Positions 1 through 8,937 of a stretch of DNA of 64,000 nucleotides are shown in pieces (the first letter of the stretch is position 1; each line of letters starts with the position of its first letter). The DNA comes from Desulfomonile tiedjei (GTDB lineage Bacteria > Desulfobacterota > Desulfomonilia > Desulfomonilales > Desulfomonilaceae), in the NCBI GenBank assembly GCA_016218715.1, contig JACRDG010000089.1, positions 1-64,000 on the forward strand, written 5' to 3'. The notes under the pieces are model-generated. The model saw only the letters and a program-made list of their open reading frames with translations. It had not been told where the DNA came from and did not search any database. The position numbers were made by a program, and so were the translations under genes.

Positions 1-49
1 CAAGAGGAGAGGCGGACAGCCGGGGGCAATAGAGTTTCTTGAAGGGGGC

Positions 50-125
50 TTGGGGGAAACTTCTTTGCACAAAGAAGTTTCCCCCAAAGTTGCTTCTTGG
101 GTTGCGAGTCGGTGTCAATCGCGCT
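50..125 (-). repeat. Hairpin repeat C, copy 1, at the end of the ferredoxin-subunit gene
   Basis: A perfect 17-bp inverted repeat (arms 50-66 and 71-87, loop GCAC) lies just past the delta-subunit stop on the minus strand. The arms read TTGGGGGAAACTTCTTT and its complement. Bases 88-125, which reach into the last codons of the gene, match the copy at 1424-1500. There is no clear T tract, so it is either a strong 3' stabilising hairpin or an atypical terminator. I see no gene in bases 1-49. Confidence 0.75.
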
Positions 126-402
126 GGGGCGACCGGCCGTCGACCATGGTAATGGCTTTGCGGGGACACTCTTCCGCGCAGATGCCGCAACCCTTGCAGT
201 ATTCGAGGTTGACCTCTATCGGAAACGTGCGCGATACCAAGCCGTCCGGGCAATAGAGCCAGCAGAGCAAACACGATTCCTTCTTGGAACATTTTTCCTG
301 GTCGACAGAAGGGGTCTGGGATCTCCAATCACCGGTTCTTCCGGCTTCTCCGGCCGCAGGAGTGGACGCTGCAAGGAGCGTGTCACTGATCTTTTCTGCC
401 AT
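115..402 (-). CDS. porD: 2-oxoacid:ferredoxin oxidoreductase delta subunit (2x[4Fe-4S])
   Basis: A 95-residue ferredoxin-like protein with two 4Fe-4S motifs: C-x5-C-x2-C-x3-CP at about residues 38-52 and CKGCGICAEECP at about 69-80. This is the delta-subunit pattern of pyruvate/2-oxoacid:ferredoxin oxidoreductases, which carries electrons from the thiamine diphosphate site to external ferredoxin. The ATG at 402 is preceded by AGAGGAAG, a good ribosome site. It follows the gamma-subunit gene by about 110 nt on the same strand. The alpha and beta subunits are not in the window and could lie past the left edge. Membership of the por/vor/kor superfamily is clear; the exact oxoacid substrate cannot be read here. 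Confidence 0.85.
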   Translation of the reverse strand: MAEKISDTLLAASTPAAGEAGRTGDWRSQTPSVDQEKCSKKESCLLCWLYCPDGLVSRTFPIEVNLEYCKGCGICAEECPRKAITMVDGRSPQRD

Positions 403-513
403 AACTTCCTCTAATTAGCTTTCGACACTCGAAAACAGTTTGTGCGCAGCGGGCGAGACTGTCAAGCACAGCGCCTGACGGACAACGCTTTCTGGAGCGC
501 AAGGACACCGGCT

Positions 514-1113
514 TCAGGCGCGGGCCGAAAGTGCCGCGGGTTCCTGCCGAAAGATTCGTGTCCCCTTGTACGCCAGATCGAGTGCCTTCAGATTGCGTTC
601 CAGGGCCTTGCCTTTGAAGCTCTTTCCGATTGCGGCGCGAATGTTGTCCAGACTGACCAGCTCCGATGCAGCGGCGACCGGACCGAGGATGGATGTGGAA
701 ATGAGCACGTTCCCCTCGACGATGAGTCCCGCTTCCTCGGAAGAATGAAACGCATCCGCGACTGCCACTGAAAAGCCGCCCACGATCCCCAGTTGCTTGG
801 GGTCAAGGGCCGAATTCAGCACGAGCAGCCCATTGGGCTTCAGGTTCGCGGTCACGTTCACCATTTCCAGGAGGTTGTCGTCCAAGACCACACAAATATC
901 CGGCGCCATAACGTTGGAAAAGGTCCGGATCGGATCGACGGATACCCGGGTGTGCACGCTGACCGGAGCACCTCGCCGTTCGGAGAAGTACGTCGGCTTT
1001 GCGCTTACTCCTCTGAATCCCTGGTAATATGCGGCTGCAGTAAAAATCTTGGCTGCAGTAACGGCTCCCTGGCCTCCGCGGCCGTGCCAGATAATCTCAT
1101 AGGTCAGACTCAT
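514..1113 (-). CDS. porG: 2-oxoacid:ferredoxin oxidoreductase gamma subunit
   Basis: 199 residues, the usual size for the gamma domain. The N-terminus has the family hallmark WHGRGGQGAVTAAKIF (about residues 9-24), followed by the SERRGAPV segment typical of this subunit. In the family this subunit binds near the CoA site and completes the alpha-beta-gamma-delta enzyme that interconverts acyl-CoA plus CO2 with 2-oxoacids using ferredoxin. It lies directly upstream of the delta subunit on the minus strand, so the two are probably cotranscribed. The start at 1113 gives the complete family N-terminus, although the ribosome site is weak. Confidence 0.88.
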   Translation of the reverse strand: MSLTYEIIWHGRGGQGAVTAAKIFTAAAYYQGFRGVSAKPTYFSERRGAPVSVHTRVSVDPIRTFSNVMAPDICVVLDDNLLEMVNVTANLKPNGLLVLNSALDPKQLGIVGGFSVAVADAFHSSEEAGLIVEGNVLISTSILGPVAAASELVSLDNIRAAIGKSFKGKALERNLKALDLAYKGTRIFRQEPAALSARA

Positions 1114-1146
1114 GGTTGTCTCGAATCCTCATTCCAAATTCACTAT

Positions 1147-1176
1147 AGTCTAGTCCGAAATAGGCCTGTTCGTCAA
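1147..1176 (-). promoter_or_regulatory. Possible sigma-70 promoter for the gamma/delta pair
   Basis: Read on the minus strand, TTGACG (1176-1171) and TAGACT (1152-1147) are separated by 18 bp. They lie about 35 bp upstream of the gamma-subunit ATG at 1113. The -35 box is good and the -10 box is moderate. Confidence 0.4.
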
Positions 1177-1423
1177 CTGATGCGGAGGAAACTTCGCCAC
1201 TGCGTGCGTCACTGAGCGATGTTGTGCCGGTGGATTGGCTCAGTAAACCGATTCGGCCGGAGGTCAAGGCGATGAGGGCAGAGGAATCCACGTGGGAAAT
1301 CGTCCGACCGGAAGCGCTAGGCCAGCGACACGGTTCATCATAGTGAACGCAGTCACCAACGAGGCCCGGCCATTCCGAGACGAGGCCTCGCACGAAGCCT
1401 GCATCTCGAGTCGCTTTCACCGC
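1177..1423. other. Intergenic, no gene recognised
   Basis: Open frames cross this stretch, but none has a ribosome site or recognisable protein character. It separates the methyltransferase 3' repeat from the promoter region of the oxidoreductase genes. Confidence 0.5.
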
Positions 1424-1500
1424 AGTAATTTGGGGAGAACTTCTTTGCATGAAGAAGTTCCCTCCAAAATTACTCGTTGGATTGTGACTTGGTATCAGGC
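1424..1500 (-). repeat. Hairpin repeat C, copy 2, at the end of the methyltransferase gene
   Basis: An imperfect inverted repeat centred on GCAT at 1447-1450 shares the ACTTCTTTGCA core with the copy at 50-125. The similarity continues through the flank to the gene end. In both copies the upstream minus-strand gene stops inside the repeat at the equivalent position (TGA at 1497-1495 here, 117-115 in copy 1). Confidence 0.7.
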
Positions 1501-2376
1501 GGAAAGGGAGCGGCGGCCCTGTTGCGAAACGCGTTCCATACAGAGTGCGACATAGTGGGGATCGATTTCATACCCTACGAAGCGGCGTCCGGAGGAGACC
1601 GCGGCCACGGCCGTGGAACCACTCCCCATGAAGGGGTCGAGCACGACGTCTCCTTCAAAGGTGTAGAGATGGATCACCCGTTCCACGAGCGCGACCGGGA
1701 AAGGTGCAGGATGGCCGACCCGACGGGCGGATTCCGCGGGGATGTGCCAGACACTGGTCGTTGCGGCCATGAACTCGTCACGGCCGATAGTGGAGCGGCC
1801 CCTGCTGGGCCTGTCGAAACGCTGCTTGGAGAAGATCAGGACATACTCGTGCAGGTCCCTCAAAGTTGGGTTGGCAGCGGACATCCACGACCCCCACGCG
1901 CATGAGCTGGTGTTCCCCTTACCCTTGACCCAGATAATCTCGCCCCGCATGAGGAGGCCGACTTCTGCGGCCAGGGCAGCGATGTGGCTGTTGAGCGGAA
2001 TATATGGCTTCCTGCCGAGGTTCGCCACGTTGAAGGCGATCCGGCCTCCGGGCATCAACACCCGGTGCGTTTCGGCCAGGACACTCTTCAGAAAGGCCAA
2101 GTATTCTTCCATGCTGAGGTCGGGGTCGTATTCCTTCCCCACATTGTAAGGAGGGGATGTCACCATGAGAGCAACCGAATTGTCCGGTAATTCGGTCATC
2201 TGCTCGGACGAATGATCGAACACGCAATCGAGGAATTCAGGCGGGACCGTATTGACGCAGTCGGCTCCGTTTTCGCAAAGAGGGGTCTCGTAGAGCCTAC
2301 GACCGTAAAATGATGATGCGTCATGAGCTTCTCGTTTTCCCGTACCGAACGATCGGGTACTCGTGCGCTGTTTCAA
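1495..2376 (-). CDS. Site-specific DNA methyltransferase, beta class (N4-cytosine or N6-adenine)
   Basis: An amino-methyltransferase with the catalytic TSPPYN motif (about residues 73-78) before the SAM-binding DPFMGSGST motif (about 247-255). That order defines the beta class, acting on N4-cytosine or N6-adenine. The frame is open to an ATG at 2484, but that N-terminus looks non-coding and has no ribosome site. A TTG at 2376 preceded by AGGAG with 6-nt spacing gives a 293-residue protein and is preferred. No restriction endonuclease gene is adjacent, so it appears solitary. The specificity loop cannot be interpreted from sequence alone. Its 3' end lies inside hairpin repeat C. Confidence 0.85.
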   Translation of the reverse strand: MKQRTSTRSFGTGKREAHDASSFYGRRLYETPLCENGADCVNTVPPEFLDCVFDHSSEQMTELPDNSVALMVTSPPYNVGKEYDPDLSMEEYLAFLKSVLAETHRVLMPGGRIAFNVANLGRKPYIPLNSHIAALAAEVGLLMRGEIIWVKGKGNTSSCAWGSWMSAANPTLRDLHEYVLIFSKQRFDRPSRGRSTIGRDEFMAATTSVWHIPAESARRVGHPAPFPVALVERVIHLYTFEGDVVLDPFMGSGSTAVAAVSSGRRFVGYEIDPHYVALCMERVSQQGRRSLSA

Positions 2377-2884
2377 GACAGACTCCTGGTTACCGTTGTT
2401 ATTTCGGCAAGGTGTGCCGTACGTCGCGGGTGGGGGCTTATCACCGGCCCACGGGTCTGTCAATAAAAAAACATTAAAAATCATAATGTAAGACTATTTT
2501 TCTAAAGTAAATACGTAGACAAAGTGATAACATATCAGAATAATGATGTTATAATCTCAACGATGTCGAAAGTGGTGCTCCCGGGACAGCACCCGAACCC
2601 ACCCCCGCACGTCTCGCCATGCCCTTCAGACCTTGCAAAAGGCGTGAACTATGTGGTAATTTTGCAAATTCAAGGTATCGTGAGATGCCGACCCCTGACG
2701 CCCTCCCGTGTCGCACGTCAGACCTTCGCTCGTGCTGCAAAGGTCCGGGGCCGCGGTGGCCCTCCATTGCGGAGATCGCGCGGAACCTCGAACCGATCAT
2801 CTTCACGTGCATTCGGGCATGTGGGCGAGAAGAAGACGAAGTGCTAAGTCTATGTTTCATCTGTACGGTAGCGGATCCCGGTAC
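2377..2884. other. Intergenic between divergent methyltransferase and alaS
   Basis: Bases about 2465-2570 are clearly AT-richer than the surroundings and probably hold the promoter region of the methyltransferase. The rest contains only short frames without ribosome sites. No RNA gene or leader structure is recognisable. Confidence 0.5.
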
Positions 2885-2943
2885 GTCACCCCGGCGAAGG
2901 CGGGGTCCAGAAATCCTGGATTCCGGCCCCTGCCGGAATGACG
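2885..2943. repeat. Intergenic repeat B, copy 1
   Basis: A palindromic block starting CACCCCGGCGAAGGCGGGG and ending in the pair ATTCCGG...CCGGAATGAC. Related but diverged pieces occur at 16735-16776 and 22277-22345. This style of short dispersed repeat is common in bacterial intergenic DNA. Confidence 0.65.
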
Positions 2944-3034
2944 AAGGATGATTCCGACGAGTAATACATCCGTGACCGAACTTGCGAAAACGAGTAATAA
3001 GTGTGCCGAAGGCGCACTCAAGACCGGAGGAAAT

Positions 3035-5668
3035 ATGACCGGTGCGGAGATACGTGAGAAGTTCCTTCAATACTTTGAAGAGAAGGGCCATACCAGGCTG
3101 CCGAGTTCTTCCCTGGTCCCTTCCCGAGAGGACGCGACGCTTCTCTTTACCAACGCGGGGATGGTACAATTCAAGAACGTCTTTACCGGAAGGGAAAAAC
3201 GGTCCGTCCCCCGAGCGACGACGGTGCAGAAGTGCCTCAGAGTGAGCGGGAAACACAACGACCTGGAGAACGTGGGGTACACCCCGCGGCATCACACCTT
3301 CTTCGAGATGTTGGGGAATTTCTCTTTCGGTGACTACTTCAAGAAAGACGCCATCGCCTTTGCCTGGGAATTACTCACCGAGGTCTGCGACCTTCCCAAA
3401 GAACACCTCTGGGTAACGATCTACAAGGACGATGACGAGGCCGGCGAGATCTGGAGAAAACTTCTCGGAGCGGGGGCAAATCCGATCGTAAAGCTGGGGG
3501 AGAAGGACAACTTCTGGAGTATGGGTGAGACGGGACCTTGCGGTCCGTGTTCGGAGATCCATATCGATCAAGGAGAAGAGGTCGGATGCGGCCGGCCGGA
3601 TTGCGCGCCCGGCTGCGATTGCGACCGATTCCTGGAGCTGTGGAACCTCGTTTTCATGCAGTACGACCGAGACGCGTCCGGTAACATGACGCCTCTCCCC
3701 AGGCCGTGCATCGATACGGGCTTGGGGCTGGAGCGTCTTGCCGCGGTCAAGCAAGGGGTCAAGAGCAACTGGGAATCCGACCTTTTCCAACCGATCATCC
3801 AGTGGGTGGAAGAGCTTTCCGGCAGAAATGCGCGCGGGAGCGGACTCGACCTGGTCGCTCTGCGCGTGATAGCGGATCACAGCCGAGCGGCTGCGTTCCT
3901 GATTGCTGACGGGGTGTTGCCTTCCAATGAAGGGCGGGGATACGTACTGCGGCGCCTTCTGCGACGTGCGCTTCGGTACGGCAAATACATCGGCCTGAAC
4001 GAGCCATTTCTCTACCAGAGCGTTGCGGTGGTCGTCGAGAGCATGTCATCTGCCTATCCGGAGCTTCTGGCTCATGCAGGTCTTCTGCAAAAGGTCGTGC
4101 GTCACGAAGAGGAGCGTTTCCTCGAGACGCTTGCTCGCGGGCTGGTCCTTTTCGAGGAGGAGGCTGCTCGCGTCACCCGGAGCGGCGGAACGGTCTTTCC
4201 AGGACAGATCGCGTTTCGCTTGTACGACACGTACGGTTTTCCAGCGGATCTCACTGCCGACCTCGCGAAAGAGGCGGGGCTCGTTATGGACCAGGGCGGG
4301 TTCGACTCGGAGATGGCCCGGCAACGGGAAATGGCTCGGCAGTCCTGGGAAGGGATGCAGGGTGACGACGTCGAAGTGTTGCGCAAGATCCTCGAGACCG
4401 GGATCAGCAGCGAGTTCACCGGGTACGAAACGCTGGAAGACGCTGGCGCCATCGCTGCGATCGTCAAAGACGGAGTGGAAGTCGAGGAGACTCAAGCCGG
4501 CGACCGGGTCGAGATCGTGACCGACCGCACCCCGTTCTACGGAGAATCCGGAGGGCAGGTGGGGGACCACGGGATCATCGGTCGAAACGGCGACGAAATC
4601 GAGGTGGAGGATACTCTCAGACCGTTTCCGGGCCTGATCGCACACAAGGGCCTGGTGAAACGCGGGAGCTTTCGTAAAGGGGATCGGGTCGAGCTGAAAG
4701 TGCACCGAGCCCTGCGCCGTGCGACCATGGCAAATCATTCCGCGACGCACCTTCTGCAATGGGGGCTCCGGGATGTGCTCGGAGACCATGTCAAGCAGAG
4801 TGGGTCCCTGGTGGAACCGAATCGTCTGAGGTTCGATTTTACGCACTTCTCGCCGATAACCGATGAGGAACTTGCGCGGGTGGAAGACCTGGTGAACGAG
4901 AAAATCCGGGAGAATCTTCCGGTTACCGCGACCATCATGTCCTTCGACGAGGCGCAAAAGCGCGGAGCTATGGCCCTTTTCGGCGAAAAATACGGCCACA
5001 CGGTGCGGATGATCTCTATCGGGGATTTCAGCCGTGAGCTGTGCGGCGGGACCCACGTGAGTCGCACGGGCGATATCGCCCTGTTCAAGATCGTCAGCGA
5101 GGGGGGTATCGCGGCGGGGGTGCGCCGTATCGAGGCGGTCACCGGCAAAGGCGCGGCCGATTACGTGCGGTCTCTCGAAAGGGAGCTGCACGAGGTGGGA
5201 GAGCTGCTCCGTGGCTCCAGAGGCGAACTGGTTCGCAAGCTGGAAAAGCTCATCGAGGAGAAGAAGCTGAGGGAGCGGGAGGTCGAAGCACTCAAGGGCA
5301 AGCTGGCCTCAGGACAGACTACCGACCTTCTGGAAGGGGTCCGCGAGGTCGACGGCGTGCGCCTGTTGACGCGGATCATCGATGACGTGTCCAACCCCAA
5401 AGACCTCAGAGACTATGCCGATCGAGTGCGGGACAAGTTGGGTTCCGGGGTTGCGGTGCTCGGAGCGAAGGCCGAAGACAAGGCTTTCCTCATCGCGGTG
5501 GTGACCAAGGACCTGACCAAGCGATTTCACGCCGGTGAGATTGCCAAGAAGGCTGCCGTGGAACTCGGAGGCTCCGGCGGAGGACGACCGGATATGGCCC
5601 AGGCAGGAGGCCCGGACATCGCGGGTCTTGACAGGGCCTTGCAGTCGATAGAGACTTTCTTTAAATAG
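3035..5668 (+). CDS. alaS: Alanine-tRNA ligase
   Basis: An 877-residue class II synthetase that charges tRNA-Ala and edits Ser/Gly mischarging. Visible marks in order: the N-terminal EIREKFLQYFEEKGH and FTNAGMVQFK, motif GNFSFGDYFK, GPCGPCSEIH, the editing-domain zinc motif HSATH (about residue 568), the matching CGGTH (about 670), and the C-terminal GGGRPDMAQAGG. The frame extends to an ATG at 2948, but ATG 3035 with GGAGG 5-6 nt upstream matches the family start and is preferred. The length is standard. A 56-codon gene follows 97 nt downstream. Confidence 0.97.
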   Translation: MTGAEIREKFLQYFEEKGHTRLPSSSLVPSREDATLLFTNAGMVQFKNVFTGREKRSVPRATTVQKCLRVSGKHNDLENVGYTPRHHTFFEMLGNFSFGDYFKKDAIAFAWELLTEVCDLPKEHLWVTIYKDDDEAGEIWRKLLGAGANPIVKLGEKDNFWSMGETGPCGPCSEIHIDQGEEVGCGRPDCAPGCDCDRFLELWNLVFMQYDRDASGNMTPLPRPCIDTGLGLERLAAVKQGVKSNWESDLFQPIIQWVEELSGRNARGSGLDLVALRVIADHSRAAAFLIADGVLPSNEGRGYVLRRLLRRALRYGKYIGLNEPFLYQSVAVVVESMSSAYPELLAHAGLLQKVVRHEEERFLETLARGLVLFEEEAARVTRSGGTVFPGQIAFRLYDTYGFPADLTADLAKEAGLVMDQGGFDSEMARQREMARQSWEGMQGDDVEVLRKILETGISSEFTGYETLEDAGAIAAIVKDGVEVEETQAGDRVEIVTDRTPFYGESGGQVGDHGIIGRNGDEIEVEDTLRPFPGLIAHKGLVKRGSFRKGDRVELKVHRALRRATMANHSATHLLQWGLRDVLGDHVKQSGSLVEPNRLRFDFTHFSPITDEELARVEDLVNEKIRENLPVTATIMSFDEAQKRGAMALFGEKYGHTVRMISIGDFSRELCGGTHVSRTGDIALFKIVSEGGIAAGVRRIEAVTGKGAADYVRSLERELHEVGELLRGSRGELVRKLEKLIEEKKLREREVEALKGKLASGQTTDLLEGVREVDGVRLLTRIIDDVSNPKDLRDYADRVRDKLGSGVAVLGAKAEDKAFLIAVVTKDLTKRFHAGEIAKKAAVELGGSGGGRPDMAQAGGPDIAGLDRALQSIETFFK

Positions 5669-5765
5669 GGCGAGGCTGGTTCTGCCGCGACGCACGTTAC
5701 CGGAGTGGCCGATACTGAGTGACCGTCCCGTCGTGCAGACCGATCCTCTAGCGGGAGACTGAGAC

Positions 5766-5936
5766 ATGGATATTAATGAGAGCAACGAGGTTTACGGCAG
5801 AATCACCCGGGTCATCAACGAATTGAAGATGGCTCGACAATCGGTGACCATTTTCAAAGTGGTCGAGCTGACCGGTATCGATCAATTCGTGGTCTTTCAG
5901 TACTTTTACGAGAAGGGTCTGCTCAAAGGGAAGTGA
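5766..5936 (+). CDS. Small 56-residue protein, possible helix-turn-helix fold
   Basis: An intact 56-codon frame beginning MDINESNEVYG and ending EKGLLKGK, preceded by GGGAGACTGAGAC, which offers a modest ribosome site. The segment from about residue 26 to 52 (VTIFKVVELTG through FYEKGLL) has the amphipathic pattern of a small winged-helix or helix-turn-helix unit, but no family was recognised. It lies 97 nt after alaS on the same strand and may be cotranscribed. Codon use and amino-acid composition look genuine. The function is unknown. Confidence 0.6.
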   Translation: MDINESNEVYGRITRVINELKMARQSVTIFKVVELTGIDQFVVFQYFYEKGLLKGK

Positions 5937-6078
5937 CGGGACGCGCGGAAGAAACCTCGCCTCCAGTATCGATCCAGCCTGGATCTACGACTTCAAAGCA
6001 TCGACCACGAGGGTTTTCCACGCACCGTGGGGAGTGCGAGTGCCGCCCCGTGTCTGAGACGCGGCACCCTTCCACTTC

Positions 6079-6255
6079 TTACCAGTACCAGAACCCCCAA
6101 TGCGGGTCATGGTCGTTGGAGAGGCTGGCCGGGAACGCATAGTTTTCCGGCATGTTCGAGTACCAGGGGTTCCACCAGCCTGTATAGTACGAAACCCATC
6201 CGAAAAAGAACACGGTCAACACCAGGGGTGCGATACGGCGGAATAGAGCCGACAT
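6079..6255 (-). CDS. Small 58-residue membrane protein, aromatic-rich tail
   Basis: Begins MSALFRRIAPLVLTVFFFGW, a basic start followed by one hydrophobic segment, then a short Trp/Tyr-rich tail ending PHWGFWYW. A longer frame opens at 6333, but that start would lie on the -35 box of the promoter at 6305-6333. ATG 6255 has GGAGG with 7-nt spacing and a complete sigma-70 promoter upstream. The tail is probably exposed outside the cytoplasmic membrane. No homologous family is recognised and the role is unknown. Confidence 0.65.
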   Translation of the reverse strand: MSALFRRIAPLVLTVFFFGWVSYYTGWWNPWYSNMPENYAFPASLSNDHDPHWGFWYW

Positions 6256-6304
6256 GATTGATCCTCCGCGGCGACTCGCGTCGAGGTATTCTAAAATCCA
6301 TAAT

Positions 6305-6333
6305 ATTTTATCAAGGATAATTTGATAAGTCAA
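6305..6333 (-). promoter_or_regulatory. Sigma-70 promoter for the small membrane protein
   Basis: Minus-strand TTGACT (6333-6328), exactly 17 bp spacer, TAAAAT (6310-6305). The start site is expected near 6298, giving a leader of about 40 nt before ATG 6255. The surrounding 6290-6400 is strongly AT-rich. Confidence 0.75.
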
Positions 6334-6469
6334 CTCATCTATAATGTGGATTAGTACTTAATTATTATAACTATATGATATCTTGTTAATATTGTCTAGG
6401 TATCGTTAAGGAAGGAGGGCCGTCGGGTGAGGGGAGACTACCGGGCCGGATTGCCCGAATCGTCGTGGT

Positions 6470-8806
6470 TCAACCGGATTTCCTGATGCCTAGTCTTTCC
6501 AGCAGACCTTTGTTCCGGGGTGGGGGTACCTGTGAAGCCTTCGAGTAATCGGCAAGGTCCTTCCTGAGCTCCTCCAGCGCTGCGAGAACCTCCTGCGAGT
6601 TCTGATAGCGCTCTTCCGGTTTCTTGCAGGTCATTCTGTTGAGCACGGTGAAGACGGCTTCTCCAAGCGGGATGTCGGTGTCTTTGAAGGGGGGGAGGGG
6701 GTCGTGAACGTGCTTCTGAAAAATCACGTACGCTGACTCGCCCGTGAAAGGGGGAGTTCCGGCAAGGAGATGGTAGAGGGTGATACCCAGGGAGTAAATG
6801 TCCGATCGAATGTCGAGGTTCTGGAAGCCCTTGGCTTGCTCAGGGGAGAAATAGAGGGGAGTTCCGCAGGTTATCCCGGTTTGCGTTATCCCCGTCTCCT
6901 GAGCGTCGACATACTGTTTTGCAAGCCCTAAGTCTGCCAACAGGGCCTCACCTCTGGAATTGAAAAGAATGTTTGCGGGTTTAATGTCTCGATGCAACAT
7001 TTTGTGCTCTTCCGCGACCGTAAGTGCCCGCGCGATTTCTAGGCCGATCTGTAGGACTTTCGCCAGCGGGAGTTTTCCGATCTTGGCCAGCAGCAACGCT
7101 GCGCTCCCGCCGGTGACGTACGGCATGACGAGGAAATGCACCCCTTTTTCGATTCCCACATTCATGACAGTGACGATGTTCGGGTGCTGCAACTTTGCCG
7201 CAGCCCGGGCCTCGCGAATGAACCGTCTGATGAATATCGGATCCTTTTCCGCGAGGTGAGCATGAAGAACCTTGACGGCCACGGGGATGTCCAGTGCCGC
7301 GTGGTGCCCTTTGAAAACGCCACCCATACCACCGCCTCCGATGCGGTGTAGGAGCCGGCACCCGCCGACCATCTGGCCGATCATCTGCTCGGCGAGGCTG
7401 TCAGGCCGCGCGTCGACCTGAGGGACCGTTATGGTTCGGTCACATCCCGTGCACGTGCCCTGACGTCCTACATGGTGCGCGGGGATATCGTGCACTTGGC
7501 CGCACTGGCACGCGAACCGGACGCGAGGCCCGGTCCTGGTGGGCTTGATTGCTCCCCTCACGGCCTTCGCCAGTCTCTCGGTGGTGGATGCAGCCTCCTG
7601 GAGCTCCTCTGCCGTGGCCGGGCGATGTGCCTCCTCCAGGAATTGTGTCTCCAGAGCACGTACGGCCTCGGTTTGCAGCGTACTGAAGAGTTCTCCGTTC
7701 AACTGTTCGCGCTTTCGCCGTCGCGTCGTCCGGGGAACGGGTTGCTCCGCGGTGATGGAAGGGTCTTTCACTACTGCGTCAATGAAGGCTTTGAGCAGGG
7801 TCTCTCCTCCAGGCAGGAAGGAGGTAAATTCAGCTCTTGCCGAAGTCTGAAATGCCTTCTGATCGCTCGGTCCCGACTCGGCGATGCGTGAGATGATCCA
7901 TACCGGTTCGCCGCTGGCCGCTCCTGGCAAATGAATCTTCAGGACAAGGGTATCTCCGACGCGCGCGTCCTCGGTCATGTGGAGCTGTGCCCATCCGGCA
8001 GCGATCTGCGAGACTCGGCCTTCTCTCCAATTCTTGTTGTCTCGAGAATAGGCAACGTGCGCGGTTACCGGAATCGCGGCCTCATAGCTGGCAAATGGAG
8101 GTGCAGCACCCGGTTCCGGCTCAGGCGGGGCAGACATTTCCGTACCGGTGTCGTAGACTGCGCCGGTCCTGGTGTCTTCGACGAAGATGGCAAACTCGGT
8201 CTCCTTTGCAGGACCTGCCGAGGAAACCTCCTTTACCACCACGTCATAGTCGCTGATGAACCGCTTCAATTCCTCCGGGACTTTGAGCAAAAGGTCTCGG
8301 GCATGAGCCATCAGGCCCTCTTCGATACAGGCCCCCACCATCTCTTCGATGAACTCACCCTTTTGGCGGGAGTCCAGAGAAGAGTCTCTCAGGACCTCCG
8401 TGAGATTTGCCAGTGCTTCGTTGAATTTCTTGAGGTGCAATAGGCAACTGGTCTGGTAGGCCATTGCCTCGGCACGGTAGGAGGAAAACGCGGGATCGAG
8501 AACCTTGCGGAATTCCTCGATCGCTTCCGCGTACAGTTTCATCCCCATGTATGCGAGTCCCAGATCGAATGCCACTTGGGGTGAGAATTCCGTCGAATCG
8601 GAGCGTGGAGCCACCGATGGGTCATGAAGCCGCTGGGTGAGCTGTATCTGCACGATCTTGGCCTGGGCTCGTCGGTGGTGTGGTTCCTTGTTCAGAATAT
8701 TCTGGCACACCGAAATCGCCTGATCGTACAAGCCCTGGCTTTCGTAGACCTCCGCCTCTTGCCACATGCGTTCGATTTGATCTTTGAATGCAGCGGAATC
8801 GCTCAT
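6470..8806 (-). CDS. Serine/threonine protein kinase with N-terminal TPRs and PilZ-like domain
   Basis: A 778-residue cytoplasmic protein. Residues about 10-200 are TPR-like helices. About 240-350 (starting IPVTAHVAYSRD) resembles a PilZ domain. About 432-461 is a CxC...CxxC zinc-ribbon-like element. About 480-750 is a eukaryotic-type kinase with GGGGMGG glycine loop, VAVK lysine (about 512), HRDIKPANIL catalytic loop, and DLG in place of DFG (about 625). The kinase is C-terminal, the reverse of the common N-terminal arrangement, and there is no transmembrane segment. A PP2C phosphatase (13294) and a double-FHA protein (14171) lie within 8 kb and are plausible partners. ATG 8806 has a GGAG about 11 nt upstream. 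Confidence 0.9.
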   Translation of the reverse strand: MSDSAAFKDQIERMWQEAEVYESQGLYDQAISVCQNILNKEPHHRRAQAKIVQIQLTQRLHDPSVAPRSDSTEFSPQVAFDLGLAYMGMKLYAEAIEEFRKVLDPAFSSYRAEAMAYQTSCLLHLKKFNEALANLTEVLRDSSLDSRQKGEFIEEMVGACIEEGLMAHARDLLLKVPEELKRFISDYDVVVKEVSSAGPAKETEFAIFVEDTRTGAVYDTGTEMSAPPEPEPGAAPPFASYEAAIPVTAHVAYSRDNKNWREGRVSQIAAGWAQLHMTEDARVGDTLVLKIHLPGAASGEPVWIISRIAESGPSDQKAFQTSARAEFTSFLPGGETLLKAFIDAVVKDPSITAEQPVPRTTRRRKREQLNGELFSTLQTEAVRALETQFLEEAHRPATAEELQEAASTTERLAKAVRGAIKPTRTGPRVRFACQCGQVHDIPAHHVGRQGTCTGCDRTITVPQVDARPDSLAEQMIGQMVGGCRLLHRIGGGGMGGVFKGHHAALDIPVAVKVLHAHLAEKDPIFIRRFIREARAAAKLQHPNIVTVMNVGIEKGVHFLVMPYVTGGSAALLLAKIGKLPLAKVLQIGLEIARALTVAEEHKMLHRDIKPANILFNSRGEALLADLGLAKQYVDAQETGITQTGITCGTPLYFSPEQAKGFQNLDIRSDIYSLGITLYHLLAGTPPFTGESAYVIFQKHVHDPLPPFKDTDIPLGEAVFTVLNRMTCKKPEERYQNSQEVLAALEELRKDLADYSKASQVPPPRNKGLLERLGIRKSG

Positions 8807-8937
8807 GAAATTTTCGGCTCCGATCGAACTATGCGCGAACTGTGTAACAAGTCCACTCCCCCACCGAACGCGCCCTGCGGGCCGGCGAAAGCGTTGCCGG
8901 ACGCAAATATATCAGATTCCACAAACAATGTCAGTGG

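Noticed and set aside
2948-3034. Upstream ATG as alaS start
   Set aside because: The extra 29 residues do not match the family, while ATG 3035 has GGAGG at proper spacing.
4046-5191. 381-codon minus-strand frame inside alaS
   Set aside because: Antisense shadow of a certain gene, common in GC-rich DNA; no ribosome site or protein family.
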